Source: Herbaspirillum autotrophicum (GTDB taxonomy: Bacteria; Pseudomonadota; Gammaproteobacteria; Burkholderiales; Burkholderiaceae_D). From it: DNA of 64,000 nt. Positions 35,203-44,610 of this stretch are shown piece by piece; the stretch's first letter is position 1, and each line of letters begins with the position of its first letter. The notes beneath the pieces were generated by a model. That model saw nothing but the letters and a program-made list of their open reading frames with translations. It searched no databases and was not told the DNA's origin. Location: NCBI RefSeq assembly GCF_001189915.1, contig NZ_LFLS01000016.1, positions 1-64,000 on the forward strand, read 5' to 3'. The position numbers were made by a program, and so were the translations under genes.

Positions 35203-35856
35203 ATGCATCAATCTGATTTGCCGGCCGCGCCGGCCATCGTGGTACTCGGCATCGGCAATGTGTTGTGGGCCGACGAAGGTTTCGGCGTGCGCTGTGCCGA
35301 GTTGTTGCAACAACGCTACGAGTTCGCGCCCAATGTGCAACTGATCGATGGCGGCACGCAAGGCTTGTATCTGATTCAGCATGTGCAGGCAGCAGACCGC
35401 TTGCTGATTTTCGATGCCATCGATTATGGTCTCGCGCCCGGCACCATGAAGCTGGTATTGAATGACGAGGTGCCGAAATTTCTCGGCGCCAGGAAAATGA
35501 GCCTGCATCAGACCGGTTTTCAGGAAGTGCTGTCGCTGGCGCAACTGACCGGCCGTTATCCGCAACAAGTGGTGTTGATCGGTTGTCAGCCGGAAGAAAT
35601 CGAAGACTACGGCGGCAGCCTGCGACCGCTGGTGCGCCAGGCGATGGAACCGGCGCTGCGCCATGCGCTGGAATTTCTGCAAGCCTGGGATGCCGCACCG
35701 CGGCCACGCACCACGCCGCTGACCGATGAGGAAGCGATCACCTTGCCGCATCTGGCAATGGCGCGCTACGAAGCGGAACGGCCGCCGGAAGAACTGGCCT
35801 GCCGCACCGGCGACGAGCGCTTCATGCCACCCGCTGCGGAGCCGGCATGTGCATAG
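35203..35856 (+). CDS. hoxM: Hydrogenase large-subunit maturation endopeptidase
   Basis: A 217-residue protease of the HyaD/HybD/HoxM family that trims the C-terminus of HoxG after Ni insertion. The nickel-probing motif GIGNVLWADEGFGVR (Glu and Asp ligands) is at about residues 14-28; AIDYG and HQTGF regions supply further metal ligands. It has a longer C-terminal tail than the E. coli protein. The stop overlaps the next start by 10 bases. Confidence 0.93.
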   Translation: MHQSDLPAAPAIVVLGIGNVLWADEGFGVRCAELLQQRYEFAPNVQLIDGGTQGLYLIQHVQAADRLLIFDAIDYGLAPGTMKLVLNDEVPKFLGARKMSLHQTGFQEVLSLAQLTGRYPQQVVLIGCQPEEIEDYGGSLRPLVRQAMEPALRHALEFLQAWDAAPRPRTTPLTDEEAITLPHLAMARYEAERPPEELACRTGDERFMPPAAEPACA

Positions 35857-36179
35857 GCATTCCGATGCAGGTAGAGCGCGTCGAAACCGGTTATGTATTG
35901 TGCCGGGGCCGGGGCGAGCAACGCCGCATTTCCACTTTGCTGGTCGGTCCCTGCCAACCGGGCGACTGGCTGTTGACGTTTCTCGACGATGCCCGCGAAC
36001 GCATCGATGCGGGACGTGCCGCTGAAATCAACGAGGTGCTCGACATGCTGCAACAAGCGCTCGGCGGCCACGGCAGCAATGCCGTGGCCGACTTTGTCTT
36101 GCCGTCCAGCATGAGCACCGCCGAACTGAGCGCCAGCCTGTCAGGCCAGTCCACACCTTTGAATGAAAGCCCGCCATGA
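35847..36179 (+). CDS. hoxL: HypC/HupF-family hydrogenase maturation protein
   Basis: A 110-residue protein with N-terminal MCIGIP, the cysteine of which contacts Fe in HypC-family chaperones. The C-terminal extension beyond HypC length is typical of HupF/HoxL, a dedicated HypC paralogue that protects the large subunit of O2-tolerant hydrogenases under oxygen. The general HypC is encoded separately at 42042. The gene overlaps hoxM and hoxO. Confidence 0.9.
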   Translation: MCIGIPMQVERVETGYVLCRGRGEQRRISTLLVGPCQPGDWLLTFLDDARERIDAGRAAEINEVLDMLQQALGGHGSNAVADFVLPSSMSTAELSASLSGQSTPLNESPP

Positions 36180-36655
36180 GCCACGAAGCTTCCATGTTGC
36201 AAACCCCGGCGCCGCATACCGTGCCGTCGACACCACCGCTGATGCAACGGCTGGTCGATAACTTCGATGCCTGCTGGGTCGATGACACCAGCGGCAACGC
36301 ATTTCTGGAACAGGCCGGCGACTGCGTGCTGTTCATCGCCGGCGATCCCGTGCGTTTTCCGGAATGCCTGGATGTCGCGGTGGTCTTGCCGGAGCTGCAA
36401 AAGCAATTCGCCGACGGCTTCCGCGTTGCGGTTGCCGTGCGTGAAGCGGAAGATGCACTGGCACGCCGCTACGGTGCCACCAAACGGCCATCGCTGGTAT
36501 TCCTGCGCGACGGCCAGTATGTGACCACCGTGACCGGCATGCTGGACTGGGACGACTATGTCCGTGCCGTCGGTCTGGCGCTGACTGCTCCGGTATCGCG
36601 CGTGCCCGGTATCGGCATCCCGCTGGTGGCCGTCAACAGCAGCAGTTGCAGTTGA
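36176..36655 (+). CDS. hoxO: Thioredoxin-like hydrogenase accessory protein
   Basis: A 159-residue member of the HyaE/HupG family with a thioredoxin-like fold but no CxxC. Such proteins chaperone the small subunit and its signal peptide before export. It overlaps hoxL by 4 bases (ATGA). A 77-base gap precedes hoxQ. Confidence 0.88.
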   Translation: MSHEASMLQTPAPHTVPSTPPLMQRLVDNFDACWVDDTSGNAFLEQAGDCVLFIAGDPVRFPECLDVAVVLPELQKQFADGFRVAVAVREAEDALARRYGATKRPSLVFLRDGQYVTTVTGMLDWDDYVRAVGLALTAPVSRVPGIGIPLVAVNSSSCS

Positions 36656-36732
36656 CCACGCACTATTTTTGCCACATGTTTTTGCCACGTGCCTTACCCG
36701 GCAACATCGCTTTATTCTGAGGAGAAACACGG

Positions 36733-37596
36733 ATGAACGCCTTTCCGATCCCGGTCGTCAGCATCGGTCCCGGCAGCCAGACCGAAGAACTTGAACTGGA
36801 TTACATGGTCATGCCACAAGGCATGCAAACTTACGCCTCGCCGATCCTGCCCGAACCGGAAGAAGTGGCCTCGCTCAAGCAGGCCCATCTGGCGCTGCAC
36901 GCAATACTGGATGCACTGACCATCGCCGCCACCGGCGCCAGCGCAGCGGCTGTCGATTTATCGCAACTGGACAGCGCCAATCTGCAACTGGTCAATCAGG
37001 TGCTGGGCGAGGGCGAAGTCAGCGCCCGCGCCGAAGGGATTTATTCGATCCGGATTCAGGAAGCGATTTTTGCCGGCGTCTGGCGCACCGTGGTCAGCGA
37101 TGGCGAACAGATCGTGTCCGACCGCGTCGATATCGGCCCGGTGCCGCCGGTGCTGATCAGTGCCGCCCGCGATGGCGCCAGCATGAAGCCGGGGGCGCCG
37201 ATCATGGTGCCGGCAACGCTGCCCGATGGCGTCATGAATGCGCCCTCGATCATCGCCGAACTCAACGAACAGATCGGCAAATGGAAACCCGGCATGCCGG
37301 CCCATGTGGTGAATCTGACACTGTTGCCCTTGTCGGTCGAAGACGTCGCCTTTCTGGAACAACGGCTGGCCGGCGGAGCGGTGCTGATGTTGTCGCGCGG
37401 CTATGGCAACTGCCGCATCCTGAGTACGCTGGTGCCCAATTGCTGGCGCGTGGTGTATTACAACTCGTCCGACACCATCTTGCTGAACACGGTCGAAATC
37501 ACCGACATTCCCGAAGTGGCCTGTGCCGCCCGTGAGGATCTGGCCGATTCCTGCGAGCGTTTGCGGGAAGTACTGGAATGGGTGGAGGGCGCATGA
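36733..37596 (+). CDS. hoxQ: Hydrogenase accessory protein HoxQ/HupH/HyaF
   Basis: A 287-residue cytoplasmic protein of the HupH/HyaF family, which works with HoxO on small-subunit assembly. The recognisable stretch is GGAVLMLSRGYGNCRI in the C-terminal domain. AGGAG lies seven or eight bases before the ATG. Its stop overlaps the start of hoxR. Confidence 0.92.
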   Translation: MNAFPIPVVSIGPGSQTEELELDYMVMPQGMQTYASPILPEPEEVASLKQAHLALHAILDALTIAATGASAAAVDLSQLDSANLQLVNQVLGEGEVSARAEGIYSIRIQEAIFAGVWRTVVSDGEQIVSDRVDIGPVPPVLISAARDGASMKPGAPIMVPATLPDGVMNAPSIIAELNEQIGKWKPGMPAHVVNLTLLPLSVEDVAFLEQRLAGGAVLMLSRGYGNCRILSTLVPNCWRVVYYNSSDTILLNTVEITDIPEVACAAREDLADSCERLREVLEWVEGA

Positions 37597-37817
37597 GTGC
37601 CCATTTCGAAGGCAGCTATCTGGGCGACATCAGCAAACTGGCACCCGCCACGCGGCTGGAATGCAAAATCTGCTGGTGGGTCTATGACCCCGCACTGGGC
37701 GATCCGGTCTGGCAGATTGCGCCCGGCACGCCGTTTGCCGAACTGCCGTCGCACTGGCGCTGCCCCGACTGCGATGGCGCCGCCGAGCAATTCATGATCT
37801 TGCCGGTGGAAGAATAA
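37593..37817 (+). CDS. hoxR: Rubredoxin-like protein
   Basis: A 74-residue rubredoxin-type iron protein. The iron-binding cysteines occur as CKIC near residue 26 and CPDC near residue 58. HoxR/HupI proteins help assemble or protect the oxygen-tolerant proximal cluster. The ATG at 37593 overlaps the hoxQ stop (ATGA); the upstream in-frame ATG at 37578 is less likely. Confidence 0.92.
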   Translation: MSAHFEGSYLGDISKLAPATRLECKICWWVYDPALGDPVWQIAPGTPFAELPSHWRCPDCDGAAEQFMILPVEE

Positions 37818-38317
37818 TGTCTGCTGCTCTGCCATTGCCGGTTGCCACGCTGAACCAGAAAACCGCCTCGCTGGTCGCCGCCTTTCGTGTGGTCGGCGCC
37901 ACCCGCATGCAAGGCGTGCCGGTGCTGCATCCGGGATTGAGCGTGGAAGCCGTGGCGTTTGACATCGTGGCCGACGCTGATGAGAGTGCCGCACTCGGCA
38001 TCCTGCTCACGCCATGGTTCATGAATCTGGTGTGGCTGCCATTGCAGGAACAAGCACCGTTGCCGGTCGGACAAACCGTGGTGCGACGGCTGGGCGTTAC
38101 CGATTTCGAATTCATCGGCGCCCATGAACCCGGCTTCGGCGCGTATGAAATGTGTTCCTTGTTTTCACCGATGTTCGAATTTGCCGATCAGGCGGCCGCG
38201 CGCGAGACCGCGCAGCAAGCGCTGAAATTGTTGCGCACCGCGCCCAAGCCAAAGCCAGCGGCACCGCTGCATGGGCGGCGGGCCTTCCTGTTCGGTCGGC
38301 CGCGGGAGACCGTATGA
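37817..38317 (+). CDS. hoxT: HybE-family hydrogenase assembly chaperone
   Basis: A 166-residue member of the HybE/HupJ family. Conserved WFMNLVWLP and EPGFGAYEMCSLFSPM stretches are present. It contributes to small-subunit quality control. The gene starts one base into the hoxR stop codon and its stop overlaps the next ATG by 4 bases. Confidence 0.9.
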   Translation: MSAALPLPVATLNQKTASLVAAFRVVGATRMQGVPVLHPGLSVEAVAFDIVADADESAALGILLTPWFMNLVWLPLQEQAPLPVGQTVVRRLGVTDFEFIGAHEPGFGAYEMCSLFSPMFEFADQAAARETAQQALKLLRTAPKPKPAAPLHGRRAFLFGRPRETV

Positions 38318-39450
38318 GTCATGCCGGCACTGCCCTCGGCGGCCAACTGGTATTTCGTCCCGGTCGGGCTTTGCCGACCATCGCCAGCAATCGCACGGCA
38401 CTGGCACAACGGCTGCTGCGCGGCCGGCCAGCCGCCGATGCGCCGCAACAATTATCGCGCCTGTATGCGCTGTGCGGACGCGCGCATGGCTTGACGGCGC
38501 GGCTCGCCATCGATGCCGCCCACGGCTTGCGCACCCGGCCGACCGCGCATGAGCTGAACGGCTTCATCGTCGAAACCGCACGCGAACACGTGCGCCGCAT
38601 CTGGATGGACTGGCCGCGCCTGATCACCGGCCAGGTACCGGCCAATCTCGCCGCCGTATTGAGTGAATGCCCGCTGTTTCGCTATGGCGTCGGCGCCGAT
38701 AAAATACCGCCGGCGTTGCAAGGCTGGCTCGAAACCCATCTGCTCGGTGAGGCTGCTGCGCCGTGGCTGGCGCAATGGGATGCCGATCCGGAACACTGCA
38801 TGCGGCAATGGACGACACGCGCCAACACCATGCCGGCCAGCCTGCTGGCGGCGGTGGATGCCGATGCCTGCGCATTGCAGGCTGCCGGACCGACACTGCT
38901 GCCGCATCGCCAGCCTGATTGCCTGCGCACATTGGCAAACGCCATGGCCGCTGACGAAGAGTTTGGCAGTCTGCCGTCGCAAGCCGGCATGATGTGCGAA
39001 ACTGGCGTCTGGACCCGATTAGCGGCGCAGCACGACGAGGCCGGTCCGGTCGCCAATGCGTGGTTGCGGCTGGGAGCACGGATTGCCGAGCTGGTGCGCC
39101 TGAGTGTGCCGGCTGCGACGCCGGGCGCCACGCCACCGCTGGCAATCGGCGCCATGACGTTAGGGCCGGGGCGGGCGCTGGCCTGGAGTGAAATGGCGCG
39201 TGGCTTGCTGATTCATCTGGTACGGCTGGCACCGGCAGCCGACAGTGATATGGCGCAAGTTGCCGATTACCGGATCGTGGCCCCGACCGAATGGAATTTT
39301 CATCCGCGCGGCATCGTGGCCCGCGCGCTGGCGGACATGCCGGCACCGCGCAGCACCGTCAGCCGCCAGCATATCGGACGTCAGGTCGCGATTCTGGCGG
39401 CGGCGTTTGATCCTTGTGTGGATTATCGAATCGAGTTTGAACATGCATGA
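38314..39450 (+). CDS. hoxV: Large-subunit-like maturation protein HoxV/HupK
   Basis: A 378-residue protein related to the hydrogenase large subunit but lacking the complete set of Ni-binding cysteines; near the C-terminus AFDPCVDYRIEFEHA ends as an aberrant DPCxxC site. HupK/HoxV is thought to be a scaffold on which the Fe(CN)2CO unit is passed to the large subunit. It overlaps hoxT by 4 bases and hypA by 8. Confidence 0.9.
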   Translation: MSHAGTALGGQLVFRPGRALPTIASNRTALAQRLLRGRPAADAPQQLSRLYALCGRAHGLTARLAIDAAHGLRTRPTAHELNGFIVETAREHVRRIWMDWPRLITGQVPANLAAVLSECPLFRYGVGADKIPPALQGWLETHLLGEAAAPWLAQWDADPEHCMRQWTTRANTMPASLLAAVDADACALQAAGPTLLPHRQPDCLRTLANAMAADEEFGSLPSQAGMMCETGVWTRLAAQHDEAGPVANAWLRLGARIAELVRLSVPAATPGATPPLAIGAMTLGPGRALAWSEMARGLLIHLVRLAPAADSDMAQVADYRIVAPTEWNFHPRGIVARALADMPAPRSTVSRQHIGRQVAILAAAFDPCVDYRIEFEHA

Positions 39451-39790
39451 AGTCAGTCTGGCAGGCGGGATCCTGAAAATCGTGGAAGATGCGGCGCGGC
39501 GCGAGCGCTTCAGCCGCATCAGCCTGCTGCGGCTGGAAGCCGGCGCCTTGTCCGGCGTCGAAGTCCGCGCGCTGCGCTTCGCACTGGAAGCGATGACGCC
39601 CGATACCTGCCTGCAACACGCCCGCATCGAGATCGACACGCCGCCGGGACAAGGCTGGTGCATGCGCTGCAGCGTCACGGTCGAGATGCCGGAACACGGC
39701 ATTGCCTGCCCGCATTGCGGTGCCTATCAGATACAAGCCACCGGCGGCACCGAACTGAAAGTCATCGATATGGTGGTGGAAGATGACTAA
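39443..39790 (+). CDS. hypA: Hydrogenase nickel-incorporation protein HypA
   Basis: A 115-residue HypA with the N-terminal Ni site MHEVSL and a zinc domain of two CxxC motifs (CMRC near residue 74 and CPHC near residue 91). HypA delivers nickel to the large subunit with HypB. ATG 39443 overlaps the hoxV stop. Confidence 0.95.
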   Translation: MHEVSLAGGILKIVEDAARRERFSRISLLRLEAGALSGVEVRALRFALEAMTPDTCLQHARIEIDTPPGQGWCMRCSVTVEMPEHGIACPHCGAYQIQATGGTELKVIDMVVEDD

Positions 39791-39820
39791 ACCAGACAAC
39801 AGTAATTTCAGGAGAACAAC

Positions 39821-40849
39821 ATGTGTGTAGTCTGCGGCTGTGCCGATACCAAGCAAGCGGCCCCGAACGACAGCGGTTTCGCCTATACCCGCGTGCATCC
39901 GCATTCTCATCTGCAAGGGCACGCGCATCCGCATGCTCACGAACATGCTCATCCCCACGGCCATGAACACACCCATGTCACCGTTGATCCGGCCACCGGC
40001 GATCTGCACTACGGTGCCGGTCAGGCCAAGGTGTCGGTACCCGGCATGACTCAGGCCCGCGCGATCCGTCTCGAACAGGATGTCCTCGGCGAAAACAAAC
40101 GGCTGGCTGCGCATAACCGGGGGCACTTTTCAGGTCACGGCATTCTCGCGCTCAATCTGGTATCGAGTCCCGGCTCCGGCAAGACCACCTTGTTATGCGC
40201 CACCATCGCCGCCTTGCGCGCGCGCGCCGATGGCATGCCGGTGGCGGTGATCGAAGGCGATCAGCAAACCAGCAATGATGCCGACCGCATTCGCGCCAGC
40301 GGCGCACCGGCAATTCAGGTCAATACCGGCAAGGGTTGCCATCTGGACGCGCAAATGGTGGGCGATGCCTTCTCGCGCCTGCCGTTGCACAGTCATGCCG
40401 ATGCCCACGGCGAAAACGACGGCGGCGTACTGTTCATCGAAAACGTCGGCAACCTGGTGTGTCCGGCCATGTGGGATCTGGGCGAAGCGGCCAAGGTGGC
40501 GATCCTGTCGGTGACGGAAGGCGAAGACAAGCCACTCAAATATCCGGACATGTTTGCCGCCGCCGACCTGATGATTCTCAACAAGACCGACTTGCTGCCG
40601 TATCTGCAATTCGATGTCGAACGCTGTATCGCCTTTGCGCGTCGCGTCAACCCGCGCATTGAAGTGCTGCAACTGTCCGCCACCAGCGGGGCCGGCATGG
40701 AAGCCTGGCTGGACTGGATCGCCAGCGCCCGGCGCCGCTTCCGGGTCGCTCCGGTGGCCCCGCAACCGAAACCGCTGGACGCCCGCATTGCAGCGCTGGA
40801 AGCGGAATTGCAGGCGCTCAAGACGCAAGCCGGAGCGGGGCCGGCATGA
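39821..40849 (+). CDS. hypB: Hydrogenase nickel-incorporation GTPase HypB
   Basis: A 342-residue GTPase. The N-terminal CVVCGC is the high-affinity nickel site; a histidine-rich stretch at about residues 26-56 is likely a Ni reservoir. The P-loop [10 protein letters not shown] is near residue 115. HypB gives nickel to HypA and the large subunit. AGGAG precedes the start. Confidence 0.95.
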   Translation: MCVVCGCADTKQAAPNDSGFAYTRVHPHSHLQGHAHPHAHEHAHPHGHEHTHVTVDPATGDLHYGAGQAKVSVPGMTQARAIRLEQDVLGENKRLAAHNRGHFSGHGILALNLVSSPGSGKTTLLCATIAALRARADGMPVAVIEGDQQTSNDADRIRASGAPAIQVNTGKGCHLDAQMVGDAFSRLPLHSHADAHGENDGGVLFIENVGNLVCPAMWDLGEAAKVAILSVTEGEDKPLKYPDMFAAADLMILNKTDLLPYLQFDVERCIAFARRVNPRIEVLQLSATSGAGMEAWLDWIASARRRFRVAPVAPQPKPLDARIAALEAELQALKTQAGAGPA

Positions 40850-42051
40850 CCTCGCAACAACTGCCGGCGGCGGCTGGCGATGCGCCGGCGACATCGTTGG
40901 TGCGACCGACGGTACTGGCTTGCGGCGCCTGGCTCAAGAACCGCGCCTGCCTGTTGCGCGGCGATCAGGTCATCTGGAGTCAGGTACATGGCGACCTCGG
41001 CGAGGCCGATAACTGCCTGGCGCTGGAAGCCTCAGTCAATCAGTTGATCACACGATATGGACCCGAGATCAGCGCCATCGCGCATGACTTGCATCCGGAT
41101 TTTTTCAGTACCCGGCTGGCGCAGACGGTGGCCGCGCAACTGGATGTTCCCGCCATCGCCGTACAGCATCACCATGCGCATATCGGTGCGGTCATGGCCG
41201 AATTCGGCGTGGCCGGACCGGTAGTGGGGCTGGCGCTCGACGGCGTCGGTCTGGGTCTGGATGGCGCGGCCTGGGGCGGCGAACTGTTGTGGCTGGACGG
41301 TGCCGACTGGCAGCGTCTCGGTCATCTGCAACCCTTGGCCCTGGCCGGCGGCGACACCGCAGCGCGCGAGCCATGGCGCATGGCCGCAGCGGTCTTGCAT
41401 GCGCTTGGACGTCAGGCTGAAATTGCGCCACGCTTTGCCGCCAGTGCCGGCGCGGCGGCAGCCCAAACCGTACAAGTCATGCTGGAACGCAATCTCAATT
41501 GCCCGTCCACCACTGGCGCTGGCCGCTGGTTCGATGCCGCCGCCGGCGTACTCGGCATCAGCGTGCGGCAAAGTGTCGAAGCGGAAGCGGCAATTGCCCT
41601 TGAGCGACTGGCGCAAACCTGGCTGCATCAGCATGCGGCACCGCCGGCACGCAATGCATTTGACATCGGTGCCGACGGTACGCTCGATTTGCGCCCCTTG
41701 CTGACACTGTTGCTGGCACTGGCTGATCGTAGCCGCGACGGCGATCCGCATGCCGTGGCGCAAGGCGCCGCACTGTTTCATCTGGAACTGGTCGACGCCC
41801 TGACGCAATGGACTGCGGCGGCAGCGATTCGCAACGATACCCGCACCGTCGCCCTCGGCGGCGGCTGCTTTTTCAATCAGATTGTCAGCAGCCGCTTGAT
41901 TGCACAACTGCAACAACGCGGCTTGCGCGTGCTGCTGCCGCGCAGCGTTTCTTGCGGCGATGCCGGTCTGGCACTCGGTCAGGCCTGGGTCGCACGCGAA
42001 CAACTGATGGCGCTCCATTACAACGAAAGCGAGGTCACATCATGTGTCTAG
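40846..42051 (+). CDS. hypF: Short HypF (carbamoyltransferase-type)
   Basis: A 401-residue protein that aligns with only the C-terminal carbamoyl-transferase part of HypF ([35 protein letters not shown]). Full HypF is about 750 residues and adds acylphosphatase, zinc-finger and YrdC domains, all missing here. Cupriavidus HypF1 is a known, still functional short form of about the same size, which argues this is not a pseudogene. It supplies the CN ligands of the active-site iron together with HypE. It overlaps hypB and hypC. Confidence 0.85.
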   Translation: MTSQQLPAAAGDAPATSLVRPTVLACGAWLKNRACLLRGDQVIWSQVHGDLGEADNCLALEASVNQLITRYGPEISAIAHDLHPDFFSTRLAQTVAAQLDVPAIAVQHHHAHIGAVMAEFGVAGPVVGLALDGVGLGLDGAAWGGELLWLDGADWQRLGHLQPLALAGGDTAAREPWRMAAAVLHALGRQAEIAPRFAASAGAAAAQTVQVMLERNLNCPSTTGAGRWFDAAAGVLGISVRQSVEAEAAIALERLAQTWLHQHAAPPARNAFDIGADGTLDLRPLLTLLLALADRSRDGDPHAVAQGAALFHLELVDALTQWTAAAAIRNDTRTVALGGGCFFNQIVSSRLIAQLQQRGLRVLLPRSVSCGDAGLALGQAWVAREQLMALHYNESEVTSCV

Positions 42052-42317
42052 CCATCCCGGTAGAGATAGTGGAAATACTGCCAGAACAACAAGCCATCAT
42101 CGATCTTGGCGGCGTCCGCAAACAGATCTCGACTGCCTTGCTCGATGCGGTGGCGGTCGGTGATTACGTCATCCTGCACGTCGGTTACGCGATTGGCAAA
42201 CTGGATCCGGAAGAAGCCCGGCGCACGCTGGCCATGTTCGGCGAGCTGGCAGTAACCGAAAACCTGGCCTTGCTCGCCGCCGGCAATCTGCCCAACGCCG
42301 GAGGGCTGGCATCATGA
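42042..42317 (+). CDS. hypC: Hydrogenase maturation chaperone HypC
   Basis: A 91-residue HypC with N-terminal MCLAIP, whose cysteine binds the nascent Fe site. It pairs with HypD. The start at 42042 overlaps the hypF stop by 10 bases, and the stop overlaps hypD by 4, so hypFCD are translationally coupled. Confidence 0.94.
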   Translation: MCLAIPVEIVEILPEQQAIIDLGGVRKQISTALLDAVAVGDYVILHVGYAIGKLDPEEARRTLAMFGELAVTENLALLAAGNLPNAGGLAS

Positions 42318-43453
42318 AATACATCGACGAATTCCGCGATGGCGATATCGCCCGCAAAATCGCCGACCGCATTGCCGCCGAAGTATTGCCGGCGCAGCGC
42401 TACAGTTTCATGGAATTTTGCGGCGGCCACACCCATGCAATTTCGCGCTACGGCGTCAGTGAATTGTTACCGGCCAACGTGCGCATGATTCACGGTCCCG
42501 GCTGTCCGGTCTGCGTGCTGCCCATCGGCCGTATCGATCTGGCGCTGCATCTGGCGCTGGAACGCAATGTCATCATTTGCACCTACGGCGACACCATGCG
42601 GGTACCGGCCTCGGGCGGCATGTCGATGATCAGGGCCAAGGCGCGCGGCGCCGATATCCGCATGGTGTATTCGGCCAGCGACGCCTTGCGCATCGCGCAT
42701 GACAATCCGGAACGGGAAGTGGTGTTCTTCGCCATCGGCTTTGAAACCACCACGCCGCCGACGGCGCTGGCGATCCGCGAAGCAGCGGCGCGTCAGTTGA
42801 GCAACTTCAGCGTGTTGTGCTGTCACGTCCTGACGCCGTCCGCCATCACCCATATTCTGGAATCACCCGAAGTGCGTCAGTACGGCACGGTGCCGATTGA
42901 CGGCTTCATCGGTCCGGCCCACGTCAGCATCGTGATCGGCTCCGATCCGTATGTGCAGTTTGCCGAGCAATACCGCAAACCGGTGGTGATCGCCGGCTTC
43001 GAACCGCTTGACGTGATGCAGGCGATCCTGATGCTGGTGCGTCAGGTCAATGAAGGCCGTACCGAAGTCGAAAATGAATTCACGCGCGCCGTCAGTGCGC
43101 ATGGCAATCTGACCGCACAGGCGATGATGGATGAAGTACTGGAAGTGCGTGACAGCTTTGAATGGCGCGGTCTCGGTGAAGTGCCGTTGAGCGCGCTGAA
43201 AATCCGGCCGGCATTTGCCGCGTTCGATGCCGAACGCCGTTATGACCTGGCCTATCGCGCGGTAGCGGATAACAAGGCCTGCGACTGCGGCGCCATTCTG
43301 CGTGGCGTCAAGACGCCGAGCGACTGCAAGATTTTCGGCACCGTCTGCACTCCGGAGAATCCGATGGGTTCTTGCATGGTGTCGAGCGAAGGCGCCTGTG
43401 CTGCGCATTATTCCTATGGCCGCTTCAAAGATGTACCGGTGGTGGCAGCATGA
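42314..43453 (+). CDS. hypD: Hydrogenase maturation protein HypD
   Basis: A 379-residue HypD, the iron-sulfur scaffold on which the Fe(CN)2CO group is built. Active-site motifs [10 protein letters not shown] and [10 protein letters not shown] are present near residues 34 and 60, and a cysteine-rich C-terminal tail (CDCGAILRG, then three more Cys) holds the 4Fe-4S cluster. It overlaps hypE by 4 bases. Confidence 0.95.
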   Translation: MKYIDEFRDGDIARKIADRIAAEVLPAQRYSFMEFCGGHTHAISRYGVSELLPANVRMIHGPGCPVCVLPIGRIDLALHLALERNVIICTYGDTMRVPASGGMSMIRAKARGADIRMVYSASDALRIAHDNPEREVVFFAIGFETTTPPTALAIREAAARQLSNFSVLCCHVLTPSAITHILESPEVRQYGTVPIDGFIGPAHVSIVIGSDPYVQFAEQYRKPVVIAGFEPLDVMQAILMLVRQVNEGRTEVENEFTRAVSAHGNLTAQAMMDEVLEVRDSFEWRGLGEVPLSALKIRPAFAAFDAERRYDLAYRAVADNKACDCGAILRGVKTPSDCKIFGTVCTPENPMGSCMVSSEGACAAHYSYGRFKDVPVVAA

Positions 43454-44502
43454 GCGGCGTCGTCAAAAAGAATTACATCCGCGCACTGGATTTCAAGAAC
43501 GGTCGCATCGATATGGGCCACGGTGCCGGCGGTCGTGCTTCGGCGCAATTGATTGAAGAACTGTTCGTCACCGCTTTCGATAACGAATGGCTGCGTCAGG
43601 GCAATGATCAGGCCGGCTTTGCCGCGCCGGCCGGGCGCATGGTAATGGCGACCGATGCCCACGTGGTGTCGCCGCTGTTTTTCCCCGGCGGCAATATCGG
43701 CTGCCTGTCGGTGCACGGCACCGTCAACGATATTGCCATGTCCGGCGCCAAACCCTTGTATCTTGCGGCCAGTTTCATTCTGGAAGAAGGTTTCCCGCTG
43801 GCTGACCTGAAACGCATCGTTGATTCCATGGCCGCAGCAGCACGGGAAGCAGGGGTGGCGATTGTCACCGGCGATACCAAGGTAGTGGAACGCGGCAAAG
43901 GCGATGGTGTATTCATCACCACCACCGGCGTCGGCGTGGTGCCGCCCGGCATCACGATCGATGGTGCCGCAGCCCGTCCCGGCGATGCGATTCTGGTGTC
44001 CGGCACCATCGGCGATCACGGTGTGGCGATCATGTCGAAACGCGAATCGCTGTCGTTCGATACCGAAATCCGTTCCGACACTGCCGCCCTCAACGGTCTG
44101 GTAGATCACATGCTGGCCGCCATGCCGCGCGTGCGCGTGCTGCGTGATCCGACCCGCGGCGGCCTGGCCACCACGCTCAATGAAATCGCCCGCCAATCGG
44201 GCGTCGGCATGATGCTGGACGAAGCTGCGATTCCGGTAGCGCCGCAAGTGGATGCGGCCTGCGAATTTCTCGGACTGGACCCGCTGTATGTCGCCAACGA
44301 AGGCAAGCTGGTGGCGATTTGCCCGCCAGCCGATGCCGCCGCCTTGCTGGCGGCGATGCGCGCTCATCCGCTCGGCGCCAGGACCGCGCTGATCGGCAAC
44401 GTCACCGAAGATCCGCATGGCTTTGTGCAAATGCGCACCCGCTTCGGCGGCCGGCGCATCGTGGACTGGTTGTCGGGCGAACAATTGCCGCGCATCTGTT
44501 GA
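43450..44502 (+). CDS. hypE: Hydrogenase maturation protein HypE
   Basis: A 350-residue HypE of the PurM fold. The C-terminus is PRIC, so the last residue is the essential cysteine that receives the carbamoyl group from HypF and is dehydrated to thiocyanate. An N-terminal MGHGAGGRAS and TDAHVVSPLFFPGG are typical. In Cupriavidus a hypX gene follows; here the next gene, hoxA, starts after 108 bases, so hypX is missing. Confidence 0.95.
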   Translation: MSGVVKKNYIRALDFKNGRIDMGHGAGGRASAQLIEELFVTAFDNEWLRQGNDQAGFAAPAGRMVMATDAHVVSPLFFPGGNIGCLSVHGTVNDIAMSGAKPLYLAASFILEEGFPLADLKRIVDSMAAAAREAGVAIVTGDTKVVERGKGDGVFITTTGVGVVPPGITIDGAAARPGDAILVSGTIGDHGVAIMSKRESLSFDTEIRSDTAALNGLVDHMLAAMPRVRVLRDPTRGGLATTLNEIARQSGVGMMLDEAAIPVAPQVDAACEFLGLDPLYVANEGKLVAICPPADAAALLAAMRAHPLGARTALIGNVTEDPHGFVQMRTRFGGRRIVDWLSGEQLPRIC

Positions 44503-44610
44503 TGGCGGCGAGACGGCAGCAGGTGCTCCGCGTTATCATGACGCACCGATTCGCCCGCACCCGTTGGGTAACGATGTTTTCAGAAAAATCAGGAACAGCC
44601 GACCTTCTTC

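Noticed and set aside
40846-42051. hypF as a pseudogene
   Set aside because: The frame is intact, overlaps hypB and hypC, and a functional short HypF is known from Cupriavidus.
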